Source: Devosia sp. SD17-2 (GTDB lineage Bacteria > Pseudomonadota > Alphaproteobacteria > Rhizobiales > Devosiaceae). From it: a stretch of DNA of 64,000 bases. The stretch is from NCBI RefSeq assembly GCF_029201565.1, contig NZ_CP104002.1:1195001-1259000 (forward strand), given 5' to 3'. Positions 50,807-60,439 of the stretch are shown here, piece after piece (position 1 is the stretch's first letter; each line of letters starts with the position of its first letter). The notes beneath the pieces were generated by a model. It made no database searches. It was not told where the DNA came from and was given only the letters and a program-made list of their open reading frames with translations. The translations under genes were made by a program, and so were the position numbers.

Positions 50807-52273
50807 ATGGTTGAGGTCTCTAATACGATCCGGTTCCTGCTCAATGGCGAGGAAGTGGCGCTGACGGATGTGGCGCCGGATTTGACGCTGCTGGACTGGC
50901 TGCGGCTGGAGCGGCGGTTGCGGGGCTCCAAGGAAGGCTGCGCCGAGGGTGATTGCGGCGCCTGCACGGTTCTGGTCGGCCGGGTGGCTGGCGACGAGAT
51001 CATCTATGACTCGGTGACGGCCTGTATCCGGTTCGTGGCGAGCCTGCATGGAACCCACGTGGTGACAGTCGAGCATCTGCGCGGTGAAAATGGCGCTCTG
51101 CATCCGGTGCAGCAGGCGATGGTCGATTACCACGGCAGCCAGTGCGGCTTTTGTACGCCGGGCTTTGTGATGAGCCTTTATGGGCTTTGGATGCGCGATC
51201 CGCATCCGTCGCGTCCGGCCATTGAAAAGGCACTGCAGGGCAATCTCTGCCGTTGCACCGGCTATGCGCCGATCATCCGCGCGGCCGAAGCGATGTCGCA
51301 GTATGGCGCGCCGCAGGGCGATGTGCTGTGGGCCGAACGCATTGCCGTCAAGGACAAGGTGCGGGCCATTTTCGATGGTCGCCGCGTCGAAATCGGAGAG
51401 GGCGCAAACAAGATTTTCATCCCCGCCAACCTCGATGATTTTGCCGAAATCTATGCCGCGCATCCGGAAGCGCGGATCGTTGCCGGCTCGACCGATGTTG
51501 GGCTGTGGGTCACAAAATTCATGCGGGCCATTGGGCCGGTGATCTTCACCGGCCATCTGCAGGAACTGAAACGCATCGCCGAGAACAACAGCGAAGTGCG
51601 CCTTTATGCCGGTGTGACCTATTCGGAAGCGCTGCCGGTGATTGAAGCGAGCTTCCCCCAGCTCAAGGAGCTGTGGAACCGGTTTGCGGGCGAGCAGGTG
51701 CGCAATATGGGCACGATCGGGGGCAATATCGCCAATGGCTCGCCGATCGGCGACACGCCGCCGCCGTTCATCGCGCTGGGGGCAAAGCTCCATCTGCGCC
51801 AGGGCAGCCATAGGCGGGAGATCAAGCTCGAGGATTTCTTCATCGACTATGGCAAGCAGGACCGTCGGCCGGGCGAGTTCGTCGAGAGCGTGACGCTGCC
51901 GCTGCTGCCGGCCGGCGAGAAATTTGCCACCTACAAGATTTCCAAGCGCCGCGAGGAAGATATTTCGGCGCTGTGCGGGGCGTTCCGTGTGTTCGTCAAT
52001 GATGTGGGTCGAGTGGGCATGGTGCGGATCGCCTTTGGCGGCATGGCGGCGACGCCCAAGCGCGCCAAGGCTGTGGAAGCCGCGCTCGATGGCAAGCGGT
52101 GGACCATGGACACCATCGAGGCCGCATTGCCGGCCTTCGCCGAGGATTTTCAGCCCATTACCGATATGCGCGCCAGCAAGGAATATCGGCTGCTGGCCGC
52201 GCAGAACCTGCTCAAGCGGTTTTTCCTTGAGACGCAGGGTCAGGGCGAGCGGCTGAAGCGGGAGGTGGCGTGA
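50807..52273 (+). CDS. xdhA: Xanthine dehydrogenase small subunit (2Fe-2S and FAD)
   Basis: A 488-residue subunit that oxidises hypoxanthine and xanthine to urate together with XdhB. The first 2Fe-2S cluster is in GCAEGDCGACTV (Cys45, 50, 53), the second in QCGFCTPGFVMSLYG and GNLCRCTGYAPIIRA. The FAD-binding region includes IVAGSTDVGLWVTK and MGTIGGNIANGSPIGDTPPP, followed by the CO-dehydrogenase-flavoprotein-like C-terminal domain. ATG is preceded by AAGGAG. It shares the operon with xdhB and xdhC, though repeat-filled spacers separate them. Confidence 0.93.
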   Translation: MVEVSNTIRFLLNGEEVALTDVAPDLTLLDWLRLERRLRGSKEGCAEGDCGACTVLVGRVAGDEIIYDSVTACIRFVASLHGTHVVTVEHLRGENGALHPVQQAMVDYHGSQCGFCTPGFVMSLYGLWMRDPHPSRPAIEKALQGNLCRCTGYAPIIRAAEAMSQYGAPQGDVLWAERIAVKDKVRAIFDGRRVEIGEGANKIFIPANLDDFAEIYAAHPEARIVAGSTDVGLWVTKFMRAIGPVIFTGHLQELKRIAENNSEVRLYAGVTYSEALPVIEASFPQLKELWNRFAGEQVRNMGTIGGNIANGSPIGDTPPPFIALGAKLHLRQGSHRREIKLEDFFIDYGKQDRRPGEFVESVTLPLLPAGEKFATYKISKRREEDISALCGAFRVFVNDVGRVGMVRIAFGGMAATPKRAKAVEAALDGKRWTMDTIEAALPAFAEDFQPITDMRASKEYRLLAAQNLLKRFFLETQGQGERLKREVA

Positions 52274-52294
52274 TGGCTGTTTTGTGCGTTGAAG

Positions 52295-52333
52295 GCCCCC
52301 TCACCCTAACCCTCTCCCCGGAGGGGCGAGGGG
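52295..52333. repeat. REP-like palindrome between xdhA and xdhB
   Basis: CCCCCTCACCCTAACCCTCTCCCCGGAGGGGCGAGGGG is a single unit of the second repeat type, nearly identical to the left unit in the uraH-xdhA spacer. Confidence 0.72.
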
Positions 52334-52382
52334 ATCAGATCGCGTTTGCGGGGCGATCTCAGCAAGCGGAAGGGTGTCTGCA

Positions 52383-54713
52383 ATGAACAAGCATGAAGCG
52401 CCCATTGCCTTGTCGGTGCTGCACAGGAATACGCGCCATGACAGTGGCCCCAAGCATGTGACGGGGACGGCTGAATATATCGATGACATGATCGAGCCGG
52501 TGGGCACGATGCATGCCTATCTGGGGCTGTCGACCCGAGCCCATGCCGAGATCGCCTCGATTGATCTGGCGGCGGTGAAGGCTGCGCCGGGGGTGATCGG
52601 CGTTTTGACGGCAGAGGATATTCCGGGCGAGAATGATGTGTCGCCCAGCCACAAGCATGACGAGCCGATCTTTGCCCAGGGCAAGGTGCATTTCTGGGGC
52701 CAGCCGATGTTTGCGGTGGTCGCTGAGACGCGCGATGCGGCCCGACGGGCAGCGCAACTGGCCAAGGTCGAGTATCGCGATCTGCCCCATGCGCTCGATG
52801 TGCGCGCGGCGCAGGCGGCGGGCGGGGCGTTGGTGACCGATCCGCTCAAGCTCGAACGCGGTGACCTCGATGCCAGATTTGCGGCGGCGCCGCGCCGGGT
52901 CAAAGGCAGCATTGCTATTGGCGGGCAGGACCATTTTTATCTTGAAGGGCAGATCGCCTTTGCCGTGCCGGGCGAAGACGAGGACGTCACTGTTTATTCT
53001 TCCACCCAGCATCCGAGCGAAGTGCAGCTGATGGTCGCCCAGGTGCTGGCGATCCGGCACCATGCGGTGACCGTGCAGGTTCGGCGCATGGGCGGCGGTT
53101 TTGGCGGCAAGGAAACCCAGGGCAATCTTTTTGCCGCGGTGGCGTGTCTGGCGGCCAAGAAGTGGAACCGGGCCTGCAAGATCCGCCCGGATCGCGATGA
53201 CGACATGCAGGCGACGGGCAAGCGACACGACTTCGTGGTCGATTATGACGTCGGCTATGACGAGAACGGAAAAATCCACGCGGTCGACGCCGTTTATGGC
53301 GCGCGGGCGGGCTTTTCCTCGGACCTCTCCGGGCCGGTGACGGATCGGGCGCTGTTCCACGCCGACAATGCCTATTGGTATCCGGCGGTGCGGGTGCGGT
53401 CCGAGCCGCTCTACACCAATACCGTGTCCAACACCGCGTTCCGTGGCTTTGGCGGGCCGCAGGGGATGATGGCGGCCGAGCGCTGGATCGAGGACATTGC
53501 CTATGCGCTGGGCAAGGATCCGCTGGAGATCCGCAAGGCCAATTTTTATGGCACGCACACCGACAATGTGACGCCTTATCACCAGACGGTGGAGGACAAT
53601 GTCATCCATCGCGTGGTGGAAGAGCTGGAGGCATCGTCGGACTATCAGGCGCGGCGGCAGGCGATTGTCGCGTTCAACCAGACGAGCAGTGTGCTGAAGA
53701 AGGGCATTGCGCTGACGCCGGTCAAGTTCGGCATCTCCTTCACGGCGACCTGGTACAATCAGGCCGGCGCGCTGGTGCATGTCTATAAGGATGGCTCGAT
53801 CCATTTGAGCCACGGCGGCACCGAGATGGGGCAGGGGCTCTATATCAAGGTGGCGCAGGTGGTGGCTGACGCTTTTGGCGTGGGCCTCGATGCTGTGAAA
53901 ATCATGGCGACGACGACGGGCAAGGTGCCCAATACGTCGGCGACCGCAGCGTCTTCGGGGACCGATCTTAACGGCATGGCGGCCTGGGACGCCTGCGAGC
54001 AGATCAAGCGCCGGCTCGAGGCGCATGCGGCCAAGCTCTATGAGGCCGATGGCGTCGACTGCCAGTGGGTGCAGGGCGGGATGATGGTCGGCACGCGCTT
54101 CGTGCCCTTCGCCGAGCTTTGCGCATCGGCCTATCTCAACCGTGTGCAGCTTTCGGCGGCCGGGTTTTACAAGACGCCGACCATTCACTGGGATCGGGCG
54201 ACCGGGCGCGGGCATCCGTTCTATTATTTCGCCTATGGCGCGTCGGTCAGTGAAGTGACCATCGATACGCTGACGGGGGAATATTCCGTCGATCGGGCGG
54301 ATATTCTGCACGATGTGGGCAAGTCGTTGAACCCGGTGATCGATATCGGGCAGATCGAGGGTGGCTTCATCCAGGGCATGGGGTGGCTGACCACCGAGGA
54401 GCTGGTGTGGGACGGCAAGGGGCAGCTGAGGACACACGCACCCTCGACCTACAAGATCCCGCTGGCCTCGGATATTCCGCCGGTCTTTAATGTGAAACTG
54501 GCCGAATGGTCGGTAAACCGGGAGCCGACGATCGGGCGATCCAAGGCCGTGGGCGAGCCGCCGTTCATGCTGGCGATGAGCGTTGTGGAAGCGCTGGGCA
54601 TGGCGGTGGCGAGCGTGGCGGATTACCGATATGCCCCGCAGCTCAATACGCCGGTGACGCCAGAGCGCGTGCTGATGGGCGTCGAACGGATCAAACGGGA
54701 GGCGCGGGGGTGA
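52383..54713 (+). CDS. xdhB: Xanthine dehydrogenase large subunit (molybdopterin)
   Basis: A 776-residue molybdenum subunit where purine hydroxylation takes place. The first region includes GTAEYIDDMIEPVGTMHAYL and the Mo-domain segments include GQDHFYLEGQIAFAVP, RMGGGFGGKETQGN, FRGFGGPQGM and SHGGTEMGQGL. The catalytic Glu lies in AVGEPPFMLAMSV near the C-terminus. Length and motifs are those of XdhB of Rhodobacter type (about 770-780). I use ATG 52383, preceded by AAGG; a GTG three codons earlier is an alternative. Confidence 0.93.
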   Translation: MNKHEAPIALSVLHRNTRHDSGPKHVTGTAEYIDDMIEPVGTMHAYLGLSTRAHAEIASIDLAAVKAAPGVIGVLTAEDIPGENDVSPSHKHDEPIFAQGKVHFWGQPMFAVVAETRDAARRAAQLAKVEYRDLPHALDVRAAQAAGGALVTDPLKLERGDLDARFAAAPRRVKGSIAIGGQDHFYLEGQIAFAVPGEDEDVTVYSSTQHPSEVQLMVAQVLAIRHHAVTVQVRRMGGGFGGKETQGNLFAAVACLAAKKWNRACKIRPDRDDDMQATGKRHDFVVDYDVGYDENGKIHAVDAVYGARAGFSSDLSGPVTDRALFHADNAYWYPAVRVRSEPLYTNTVSNTAFRGFGGPQGMMAAERWIEDIAYALGKDPLEIRKANFYGTHTDNVTPYHQTVEDNVIHRVVEELEASSDYQARRQAIVAFNQTSSVLKKGIALTPVKFGISFTATWYNQAGALVHVYKDGSIHLSHGGTEMGQGLYIKVAQVVADAFGVGLDAVKIMATTTGKVPNTSATAASSGTDLNGMAAWDACEQIKRRLEAHAAKLYEADGVDCQWVQGGMMVGTRFVPFAELCASAYLNRVQLSAAGFYKTPTIHWDRATGRGHPFYYFAYGASVSEVTIDTLTGEYSVDRADILHDVGKSLNPVIDIGQIEGGFIQGMGWLTTEELVWDGKGQLRTHAPSTYKIPLASDIPPVFNVKLAEWSVNREPTIGRSKAVGEPPFMLAMSVVEALGMAVASVADYRYAPQLNTPVTPERVLMGVERIKREARG

Positions 54714-54737
54714 GGAATTTGGTGGCTGTGACCGCGT

Positions 54738-54850
54738 TACCCCCACCTAGCCTCCCCCTGACAGGGGGAGGGATCTATCGAGTGTGCGGTAAGGCTGGCG
54801 CGCCACAGACCCAGCTCCTCCCCCTGAGAGGGGGAGGTTGGGTGGGGGTG
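54738..54850. repeat. Paired REP-like palindromes supplying the xdhC leader
   Basis: The left unit TACCCCCACCTAGCCTCCCCCTGACAGGGGGAGGGA and the right inverse unit CTCCTCCCCCTGAGAGGGGGAGGTTGGGTGGGGGTG lie about 55 bases apart. The right end (GGTGGGGGTG) lies eight bases before the xdhC ATG and is the only Shine-Dalgarno-like sequence there. Confidence 0.75.
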
Positions 54851-54858
54851 ATTGCAGA

Positions 54859-55716
54859 ATGAATTCCGCCGCCCTTGAGACTTTCCTTTCGGCCAATCGG
54901 GATGTGATTGCCTGTGAGCTGACGCAGGTGCGGGGGTCGTCGCCGCGGGCGGAGGGGACCTTCATGCTGGTGGGCATGGGGGCGATTTTCGGGACCATCG
55001 GGGGCGGGGCGCTCGAATATATGGTCATCGACCATGCGCGCCGGCTGATCGCCGAGGGTCGGGCGGAAGAGGCGATGGATGTGCCGCTGGGGCCGGAGAT
55101 CGGCCAGTGCTGCGGCGGACGGGTGCTGGTCGGCCTGCGCTATGCCGACGCTCCGATTCGCCGGGAGCTTGCGGAGCGGGTCGCGGCGCTCGAAAGCGCG
55201 GAACCGCATGTTTATGTGTTCGGCGCGGGGCACGTGGGGCGGGCGCTGGCACATATACTTTCGGTGCTACCGGTGCGCGTCGAAGTCATCGATACCCGGC
55301 AGGAAGAACTTGATCTCCTGCCCGCAGGCGTGGCGTTCCGGCGGGTTGCCATGCCCGAGGCCGTGGTGCGCGCTGCGCCGGCCGGAAGTGCATTCGTTAT
55401 CCTTACCCACGATCATGCCCTTGATTTCCTGATCGCTTTTGAGGCATTGGCGCGTAGGGACAGTCCCTATGTGGGCATGGTGGGATCGCGGACGAAGCGG
55501 GCGAAATTTGCCAGCTGGTTTCTCGAACAGGGCGGAAAAACTGAGGCGCTTGAGCAACTTGTGCTACCAATTGGGGCGCAGGGGCTTGGGGATAAACGCC
55601 CATCTGTTATTGCGGTGCTGGCGGCCGCTGAAATTATGGTTCAGATTGGGGGACGGGAAGCTACGAACGGGCGAACGCTCACCCCTTTCAAAAGGGGGGT
55701 GACGAGTGGACATTAA
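54859..55716 (+). CDS. xdhC: Xanthine dehydrogenase accessory protein
   Basis: A 285-residue XdhC chaperone that binds molybdenum cofactor, promotes its sulfuration and delivers it to XdhB. The N-terminal ITQVRGSSPRAEG-like segment (here LTQVRGSSPRAEGTFMLV), the conserved Cys pair in GQCCGGRVLVGL, the Rossmann segment VYVFGAGHVGRALAHIL, and VGMVGSRTKRAKFASWFL are intact. The start at ATG 54859 has a ribosome site contributed by the preceding repeat. The last codons overlap the next gene, tying purine oxidation to the importer. Confidence 0.92.
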   Translation: MNSAALETFLSANRDVIACELTQVRGSSPRAEGTFMLVGMGAIFGTIGGGALEYMVIDHARRLIAEGRAEEAMDVPLGPEIGQCCGGRVLVGLRYADAPIRRELAERVAALESAEPHVYVFGAGHVGRALAHILSVLPVRVEVIDTRQEELDLLPAGVAFRRVAMPEAVVRAAPAGSAFVILTHDHALDFLIAFEALARRDSPYVGMVGSRTKRAKFASWFLEQGGKTEALEQLVLPIGAQGLGDKRPSVIAVLAAAEIMVQIGGREATNGRTLTPFKRGVTSGH

Positions 55717-57250
55717 CATGCCCAATCGGCTTGAACTGATCGGAATTACCAAGAGATTTCCAGGCGTTCTGGCCAATGACAACGTGTCGTTCGCCGTCAA
55801 GCCAGGGGAAATCCACGCGCTGCTCGGGGAGAACGGCGCCGGAAAATCCACTCTCGTCAAAATGATCTACGGCATCATGCAGCCCGATGCGGGGGAAATC
55901 CGCTGGAATGGCGCGCCTGTCGTGGTCACCAATCCCAAGGCCGCGCGAAAACTTGGCGTCGGCATGGTGTTCCAGCATTTCTCGCTGTTCGAAGCGATGA
56001 CGGTGCTCGAAAACATCGCGCTGGGCATGGATGCGAAAATCCCGGCGCGCGAGCTCGAGGCGCAGATCCGCCAGGTGATGCAGACCTACGGGCTGGCGCT
56101 CGATCCGCATCGCACGGTGGCAACGCTCTCGGTGGGCGAACGCCAGCGCATTGAAATCGTCCGGGCGCTGCTGCTCAACCCCAAACTCCTCATCATGGAC
56201 GAGCCGACCTCGGTGCTGACACCGCAGGAGGTCGAGCAATTGTTCGGCGTGCTGCGCCAGCTGGCGGCTGAAGGCTGCTCGATCCTTTATATTTCGCACA
56301 AGCTGCATGAGATCAAAGCGCTGTGCGACACGGCGACGATCCTGCGCGGCGGCAAGCTGGTGGACACATGCGATCCGCGCGTGGAAACCAGCCGCTCGAT
56401 GGCCGAGAAGATGATCGGCAGCAATCTGAGGGACATCATCAAGCCGGAAGGGCGCAGCTTTGGCCCGGCCAAGCTGGTGGTGAACGCGCTGTCGACGCGA
56501 AAAGGCGGGCATTTTGACGTGCCGGTCGATGGCGTCAGCTTCGCCGTGCGGGCCGGGGAAATCCTCGGCATTGCCGGGGTGGCGGGCAATGGGCAGAACG
56601 CGCTGCTCGATGCGCTGTCCGGCGAAATCCGCAGCGAAGACCGCGATGCCATTACCATCGATGGCCAGGGGATCGGCCAGCTGGAGCCGACGGCGCGCCG
56701 CCGTCAGGGGCTTTGCGCCGTGCCGGAAGAGCGCAATGGCCATGCGGCGGTGGGCGATTTCACACTGGCTGATAATTCCGTGCTGACCGCCCGCGACCGC
56801 ATGGGCATGGTCGGCTCGGGCCTGATCAATACGAGCGTTGCCAAGCTCTATACGAGCAAGATCATCGCCGATTTTTCCGTCAAGGCGCTGGGGCCGGCTT
56901 CGCTCGCCGGGTCGCTTTCAGGCGGAAACCTTCAAAAATACATCATGGGTCGGGAAATCCTGCAGAAACCCACGGTGCTGGTGGTGAGCCAGCCGACCTG
57001 GGGCGTCGATGCCGGTGCGGCAGCGGCCATTCACCAGGCGCTGGTGGATCTGGCGGCGTCCGGATCGGCGATCGTGGTGATCAGCCAGGATCTCGATGAA
57101 TTGCGGGCGCTATGTGACACGCTGGCTGTGATCAACATGGGACGCCTGAGCCCGGCGCGGCCGGTGCAGGATTTCAGCATCGAGGAGATCGGCCTGCTGA
57201 TGGGTGGGGTGCATGGGGGAATGGAAGAACGTGACGCAGTTCCGGCTTGA
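55706..57250 (+). CDS. Purine/nucleoside ABC transporter ATP-binding protein
   Basis: A 514-residue ATPase with tandem domains, of the BMP-dependent (YufO/NupA-like) nucleoside importer family. The first site is complete: [32 protein letters not shown] and LLIMDEPTSVL. The second site is degenerate: the Walker A region reads GVAGNGQNALL and Walker B has Gln for the catalytic Glu in LVVSQPTWGVD, so only one site probably hydrolyses ATP. The GTG at 55706 has GGGGGGTGACGA upstream and overlaps the xdhC end; ATG 55718 is the alternative. It forms an importer with the next three genes. Confidence 0.87.
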   Translation: MDINMPNRLELIGITKRFPGVLANDNVSFAVKPGEIHALLGENGAGKSTLVKMIYGIMQPDAGEIRWNGAPVVVTNPKAARKLGVGMVFQHFSLFEAMTVLENIALGMDAKIPARELEAQIRQVMQTYGLALDPHRTVATLSVGERQRIEIVRALLLNPKLLIMDEPTSVLTPQEVEQLFGVLRQLAAEGCSILYISHKLHEIKALCDTATILRGGKLVDTCDPRVETSRSMAEKMIGSNLRDIIKPEGRSFGPAKLVVNALSTRKGGHFDVPVDGVSFAVRAGEILGIAGVAGNGQNALLDALSGEIRSEDRDAITIDGQGIGQLEPTARRRQGLCAVPEERNGHAAVGDFTLADNSVLTARDRMGMVGSGLINTSVAKLYTSKIIADFSVKALGPASLAGSLSGGNLQKYIMGREILQKPTVLVVSQPTWGVDAGAAAAIHQALVDLAASGSAIVVISQDLDELRALCDTLAVINMGRLSPARPVQDFSIEEIGLLMGGVHGGMEERDAVPA

Positions 57251-58316
57251 AAAAAGGCCCGAGCCCAGCAAGGCGATGCTCTACCTGACCCCGATCGGGG
57301 CGGTGCTGGCAACGGCGCTGGTCGGGGCCATCGTGTTTTCGCTGATCGGCTATGACGGTATCGGCGCGGTGCGGGAGATCTTCCTGACGCCAATCCTCAA
57401 TCCGCTGAAATGGCAGGACCTTGCGGTCAAATCCGCGCCGCTGATCATCATCGCGGTGGGTCTCTCCATCGGGTATCGCGCCAATGTCTGGAACATCGGC
57501 GCCGAGGGGCAATATGTGCTCGGCGGGCTCGCCGCAACCGGCGTGGCGCTGTTGACGCGCGACTTCAGCGGACCATGGATCCTGCCGCTGATGATTGCCG
57601 CCGGCATGATCGGCGGCATGGCCTGGGCCGTGATCCCGGCTTTCCTCAAGACGCGGCTGCAGGTCAACGAAATCCTCACCAGCCTGATGCTGACCTATGT
57701 GGCCATCCAGCTGCTCAACTATCTGATCATCGGGCCGTGGAAAGACCCGATGGGGTTCGGTTTTCCGCAGACGCGGATGTTCACCGACGACCAGATGCTG
57801 CCGCGGGTGATCCCGGGGACCATCGTGCATCTCGGCGCACCGATCGCCATTGTCGTGGCCATTGCCGCCTGGTTCTTCATGAGCCGTTCGGTGCTCGGCT
57901 ATCAGATCAAGGTGGTGGGCGCGGCCCCCAGCGCGGCGCGATATGGCGGGTTTTCGGTCAACAAGACCATCTGGCTGGCGCTGCTGACCAGTGGTGCGCT
58001 CGCAGGCCTGGCCGGCGTGCTCGAAGCGACTGGCCCGTTCGGGCGCATGGTGCCCTCGTTCCCGACCAATTACGGCTTTACCGCCATCATCGTCGCCTTC
58101 CTCGGGCGCCTGCATCCGATCGGCATTATCTTCGCCGGTCTGGCCATGGCGGTCTGCGTGGTGGGTGGTGAAGTGGCCCAGACCACGATCAAGCTACCCG
58201 TTGCTGCGGTTGGCATTTTCCAGGCAATGATGCTGTTCTTCCTGCTCGCCAGCGACGTTCTCGTTCGCTATCGGGTGCGTGTGGGAACGCGGCGCGAGGC
58301 GGAGGTGGCGCGATGA
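57231..58316 (+). CDS. Purine/nucleoside ABC transporter permease 1
   Basis: A permease of about 361 residues of the YufP/NupP group. I use the GTG at 57231 (TQFRLEKRPEPSKAMLYLTP), overlapping the ATPase gene; ATG 57213 is equally possible. About eight to ten membrane segments follow, with the family segments SIGYRANVWNIGAEGQYVLG, VNEILTSLMLTYVAIQLLNY, VVGAAPSAARYGGFSVNKT and FGRMVPSFPTNYGFTAIIVA. It overlaps the next permease by four bases. Context (xdh, puuD, guaD) points to purine or nucleoside import. Confidence 0.85.
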   Translation: MTQFRLEKRPEPSKAMLYLTPIGAVLATALVGAIVFSLIGYDGIGAVREIFLTPILNPLKWQDLAVKSAPLIIIAVGLSIGYRANVWNIGAEGQYVLGGLAATGVALLTRDFSGPWILPLMIAAGMIGGMAWAVIPAFLKTRLQVNEILTSLMLTYVAIQLLNYLIIGPWKDPMGFGFPQTRMFTDDQMLPRVIPGTIVHLGAPIAIVVAIAAWFFMSRSVLGYQIKVVGAAPSAARYGGFSVNKTIWLALLTSGALAGLAGVLEATGPFGRMVPSFPTNYGFTAIIVAFLGRLHPIGIIFAGLAMAVCVVGGEVAQTTIKLPVAAVGIFQAMMLFFLLASDVLVRYRVRVGTRREAEVAR

Positions 58317-59239
58317 ACCCGGACTTGCTGATCCCGATCATCATCACGCTGGTCGGCGCATCGACGCCCATTCTCATCGCTGGCCTCGGTGAACTCGTGG
58401 TCGAAAAGAGCGGTGTGCTCAACCTCGGCGTCGAAGGCATGATGCTGATCGGAGCGGTGGTGGCCTTTGCCGTGACCTATTCGACCGGCAATCACTGGCT
58501 GGCCATTGTCTGCGCCGCCATGGCGTCGATGGCATCCTCGATGATCTTTGCCTTCCTGACGCTGTCGCTGTCGGCCAGCCAGGTGGCGACGGGGCTGGCC
58601 CTCACCATTTTCGGCACCGGGTTCTCTGCGCTGTTCGGCCAGGCCTACACCGGCAAGCCGATCGTCATCTTTGACTCGGTGTTTCCCGACGAACTCGAAA
58701 ATCACCCGTTCTGGCGCGTCTTCTTCGACCACAGCCCGCTGGTGTTTTTCTCGCTGTTCATGGTGGTGGCTGTCTGGTGGTTCCTCAACAAGAGCCGGGC
58801 AGGCCTCATCCTGCGGGCGGTTGGCGAGAACGACTTTTCCGCCCATTCCATTGGCTACTCGGTGATCAAGGTGCGCTATGCGGCTGTCGCTTTCGGCGGC
58901 GCCATGGCCGGTATCGCCGGGAGCTGTTTTCCGCTGCTGCTCACCCCGCAATGGGCCGAGCGGCTGACTGCAGGGCGCGGCTGGATCGCGCTCGCGCTGG
59001 TGGTGTTTGCCGCCTGGCGTCCGTTCCGGCTTCTGGCCGGCGCCTATCTCTTCGGGCTGGTGATGACCATCGAGGTCTACACCAAGGCCTCGGGCAGCAT
59101 GGGCCTCTTCCCGTCCGAATTCTGGGCGGCTCTACCCTATCTGGCGACGATCATCGTTCTGGTGCTGATCTCGCTGCGGCGCTCCGGAAATTCGGCCGCG
59201 CCGGCCTGCCTGGGCAAGCCTTTCATGCCCGGTCAGTAA
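58313..59239 (+). CDS. Purine/nucleoside ABC transporter permease 2
   Basis: A 308-residue permease of the YufQ/NupQ group. About eight membrane segments start at residue 8 (IIITLVGASTPILIAGLGEL). The family signature VVEKSGVLNLGVEGMMLIGA (about residues 29-48) and the loop LRAVGENDFSAHSIGYSVIK are present, with GGAMAGIAGSCFPLLL near the C-terminus. It is translationally coupled (ATGA) to the first permease gene and lies 40 bases before the binding-protein gene. Confidence 0.87.
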   Translation: MNPDLLIPIIITLVGASTPILIAGLGELVVEKSGVLNLGVEGMMLIGAVVAFAVTYSTGNHWLAIVCAAMASMASSMIFAFLTLSLSASQVATGLALTIFGTGFSALFGQAYTGKPIVIFDSVFPDELENHPFWRVFFDHSPLVFFSLFMVVAVWWFLNKSRAGLILRAVGENDFSAHSIGYSVIKVRYAAVAFGGAMAGIAGSCFPLLLTPQWAERLTAGRGWIALALVVFAAWRPFRLLAGAYLFGLVMTIEVYTKASGSMGLFPSEFWAALPYLATIIVLVLISLRRSGNSAAPACLGKPFMPGQ

Positions 59240-59279
59240 GAACAAAAAGTCTAGAGAAGTCAGTCAAGGAGAAGACAAT

Positions 59280-60362
59280 ATGACTATTCTAACCCGCCGC
59301 ACGGCCCTCAAGCTTGGAGCCGCAGGCGTCATGCTTACGGTCGCGGGCCAGCTCGCTCTGGGCCAGGAGGGCCCGCTCAAGATCGGTTTCGTCAACGTCG
59401 GTCCCAAGGACGACAACGGCTGGACCTATGGCCACTGGGTCGGCGCGCAGGCTCTCGAGGAAGAGTTCGGCGACGCAATCGAAATCACCTTCGTCGAAAG
59501 CGTGCCGGAAGGCCCGGACTGCGAACGCGTGCTGCGTGAACTGGCCCAGCAGGGCAACAAGATCATCTTCGCCACGAGCTTCGGCTTCGGCGACTACACG
59601 ATCAAGGTCGCCAAGGAATTCCCGGACGTGATCTTCGAGCACGCCACCGGCTACCAGCGCTCGGAAAACGTCGGCACCTACAACGCCCGCTTCCACGAAG
59701 GTCGCGCCGTCATGGGTACGCTGGCCGGTCACCTGAGCCAGACCAAGACCATCGGCTACATCGGTTCCTTCCCGATCCCGGAAGTTGTGATGGGCATCAA
59801 CGCCTTCACGCTCGCTGCCCGCAAGATCAACCCGGAAATCACCGTCAATGTCGTGTGGCTCTCGAGCTGGCACGATCCGGCCAAGGAAGCTGACGCGGCC
59901 CGCGCGCTGATCGACCAAGGTGCCGACATCATCGTGCAGCACACGGACGGCCCGGCGGCTCTCCAGGTTGCCGAAGAACGCGGCATCATCGGTGGTTTTG
60001 GCCAGGGCGCCGACATGAGCGCTTTCGCGCCCAAGTCGCACCTCTCCGCCATCATCGACATCTGGGCGCCCCACTACATCCAGGTGGTCAAGGACGTTCA
60101 GGCCGGTACCTGGGTTTCTGACGACAGCTGGCCCGGCATTGCCGCCGGCGAAGTGGTGATCGGGCCGTACAACGAGAAGATCCCGGCTGACGTCGTCGCC
60201 GCTGCCGAAGCCGTCAAGGCCGGCATCGTCGATGGTTCGCTCAACCCCTTCGCCGGCCCGATCGTCGACAACACCGGCACCGAGCGCGTGCCTGCCGGCC
60301 AGACGCTCGACGATGCAGGCCTGTGGGCCATGGACTGGTATGTCGAGGGCGTGAAGGCCTAA
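59280..60362 (+). CDS. BMP-family purine/nucleoside-binding protein
   Basis: A 360-residue periplasmic binding protein of the BMP/PnrA family. The N-terminus TRRTALKLGAAGVMLTVAG is a twin-arginine-like signal peptide with cleavage after LALGQ (about residue 29). IGFVNVGPKDDNGWTYGHWV, FATSFGFGDYTIKVAKEFPD and GGFGQGADMSAFAPKSHLSA are typical of the family; the base-stacking aromatic residues of PnrA would be Trp/Tyr in NGWTYGH. AAGGAG precedes ATG. As with the other binding-protein genes in this window, a hairpin follows. The ligand is likely a purine base or nucleoside. Confidence 0.87.
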   Translation: MTILTRRTALKLGAAGVMLTVAGQLALGQEGPLKIGFVNVGPKDDNGWTYGHWVGAQALEEEFGDAIEITFVESVPEGPDCERVLRELAQQGNKIIFATSFGFGDYTIKVAKEFPDVIFEHATGYQRSENVGTYNARFHEGRAVMGTLAGHLSQTKTIGYIGSFPIPEVVMGINAFTLAARKINPEITVNVVWLSSWHDPAKEADAARALIDQGADIIVQHTDGPAALQVAEERGIIGGFGQGADMSAFAPKSHLSAIIDIWAPHYIQVVKDVQAGTWVSDDSWPGIAAGEVVIGPYNEKIPADVVAAAEAVKAGIVDGSLNPFAGPIVDNTGTERVPAGQTLDDAGLWAMDWYVEGVKA

Positions 60363-60397
60363 GCGGCCTTTTCATCCACGACCTCACGACAAAAGGG

Positions 60398-60417
60398 GGG
60401 CGGGTTCATCCCCGCCC
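60398..60417 (+). other. Stem-loop after the BMP-family binding-protein gene
   Basis: GGGCGGG and CCCGCCC form a perfect 7-bp stem around TTCATC; no T-tract follows. It lies 36 bases after the stop codon and 23 bases before the puuD start, with puuD's ribosome site AAGGGGAG just downstream. Confidence 0.6.
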
Positions 60418-60439
60418 TCAACCTTGAAGGGGAGCCGAA

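Noticed and set aside
52359..54746. A 795-codon minus-strand frame opposite xdhB
   Set aside because: The plus-strand frame carries the complete molybdopterin subunit motifs. The antisense frame is Arg/His-rich shadow sequence.
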